The notes beneath the pieces were generated by a model. That model saw only the letters and a program-made list of their open reading frames with translations, made no database searches and was not told where the DNA came from. A stretch of 64,000 bases of DNA, taken from Bombella saccharophila. GTDB taxonomy: Bacteria; Pseudomonadota; Alphaproteobacteria; Acetobacterales; Acetobacteraceae. Shown here in pieces: positions 63,958-64,000 of this stretch. A program made the translations under genes and the position numbers. The DNA is taken from positions 682,001 through 746,000 of the forward strand of contig NZ_JANIDW010000001.1 of the NCBI RefSeq assembly GCF_026385475.1, written 5' to 3'. Positions within the stretch are counted from its first letter, which is position 1; each line of letters begins with the position of its first letter.

Positions 63958-64000
63958 ATGACACAGTTTTATAAAGAAATTATCTGGCAACAAGACGACA
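63958..64000 (+). CDS. Start of a gene cut by the window edge (unknown)
   Basis: ATG 63958 has AAAGGG eight bases upstream and is followed by MTQFYKEIIWQQDD with no stop before the window ends. Only 14 residues are visible, so the function cannot be assigned. An in-frame ATG also lies at 63952. Confidence 0.55.
   Translation, partial: MTQFYKEIIWQQDD

Overview
The window is a dense bacterial chromosome segment, most likely from an acetic acid bacterium (Alphaproteobacteria, Acetobacteraceae). The evidence is the C-terminus of a membrane quinoprotein dehydrogenase of the glucose/quinate family at the left edge, ubiquinone and Kdo/lipid A genes, encoded tRNA CCA ends, and alphaproteobacterial gene orders (fabI-aroC, rsmE beside ubiA and gshA, aroE-coaE-dnaQ, dacC-tmk-holB-metG-tatD, lysC beside ubiG, ispG-hisS-prfA-prmC-DUF4167). 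Species cannot be fixed by reading alone. G+C is moderate by eye. I found no insertion sequence, prophage, CRISPR array or rRNA. No stretch above 300 bases lacks a gene; the longest gaps (3616-3836, 762-965, 63549-63777) hold nothing I can name.

Layout. 1-3615: quinoprotein dehydrogenase end, a small unknown protein, pyrE, murI and a polyprenyl diphosphate synthase. 3837-8952: class I ribonucleotide reductase nrdA-nrdB behind a good NrdR box, then fabI-aroC. 9124-12840: a plus-strand lipid A run (waaA, lpxK, an LpxL-type acyltransferase) and an unknown protein closed by a terminator. 12896-18123: LpoA-like lipoprotein head to head with rsmI, then lolA, gshA, rsmE. 18201-21946: ubiA and two MFS transporters. 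22033-26919: yfgM-like, bamB, der, and a dihydroorotase. 26971-31390: a tightly overlapping minus-strand chain tlpA, N-formylglutamate amidohydrolase, aroE, coaE, dnaQ, glycosyltransferase family 9.

31401-33015: argH and a 52-residue LptM-like lipoprotein. 33060-40145: a minus-strand run mltB, dacC, tmk, holB, metG, tatD and an MBL hydrolase. 40243-43378: an envelope-flavoured block with a DedA membrane protein translationally coupled to an unassigned ATP-grasp enzyme, an orphan MlaD-type MCE protein, and an UppP homologue. 43508-46625: tandem APC permeases. 46613-48702: an MscS channel, tRNA-Met and DUF4167. 48884-57422: prmC, a secreted unknown, prfA, hisS, ispG, rodZ-like, nitronate monooxygenase and lysC. 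57549-64000: ubiG, a Tat-type lactonase, DUF2147, grxC, comF, phosphomannomutase, galU, tRNA-Leu and the first codons of another gene.

Most genes are housekeeping. The envelope theme is strong: lipid A synthesis and acylation, OM assembly (BamB, LolA, LptM, LpoA), peptidoglycan (MurI, UppP, DacC, MltB, RodZ) and lipid handling (MlaD, DedA). The least understood unit is the DedA/ATP-grasp pair; the best regulatory signals are the NrdR box before nrdA and a palindrome around a TATAAT hexamer between mlaD and uppP.
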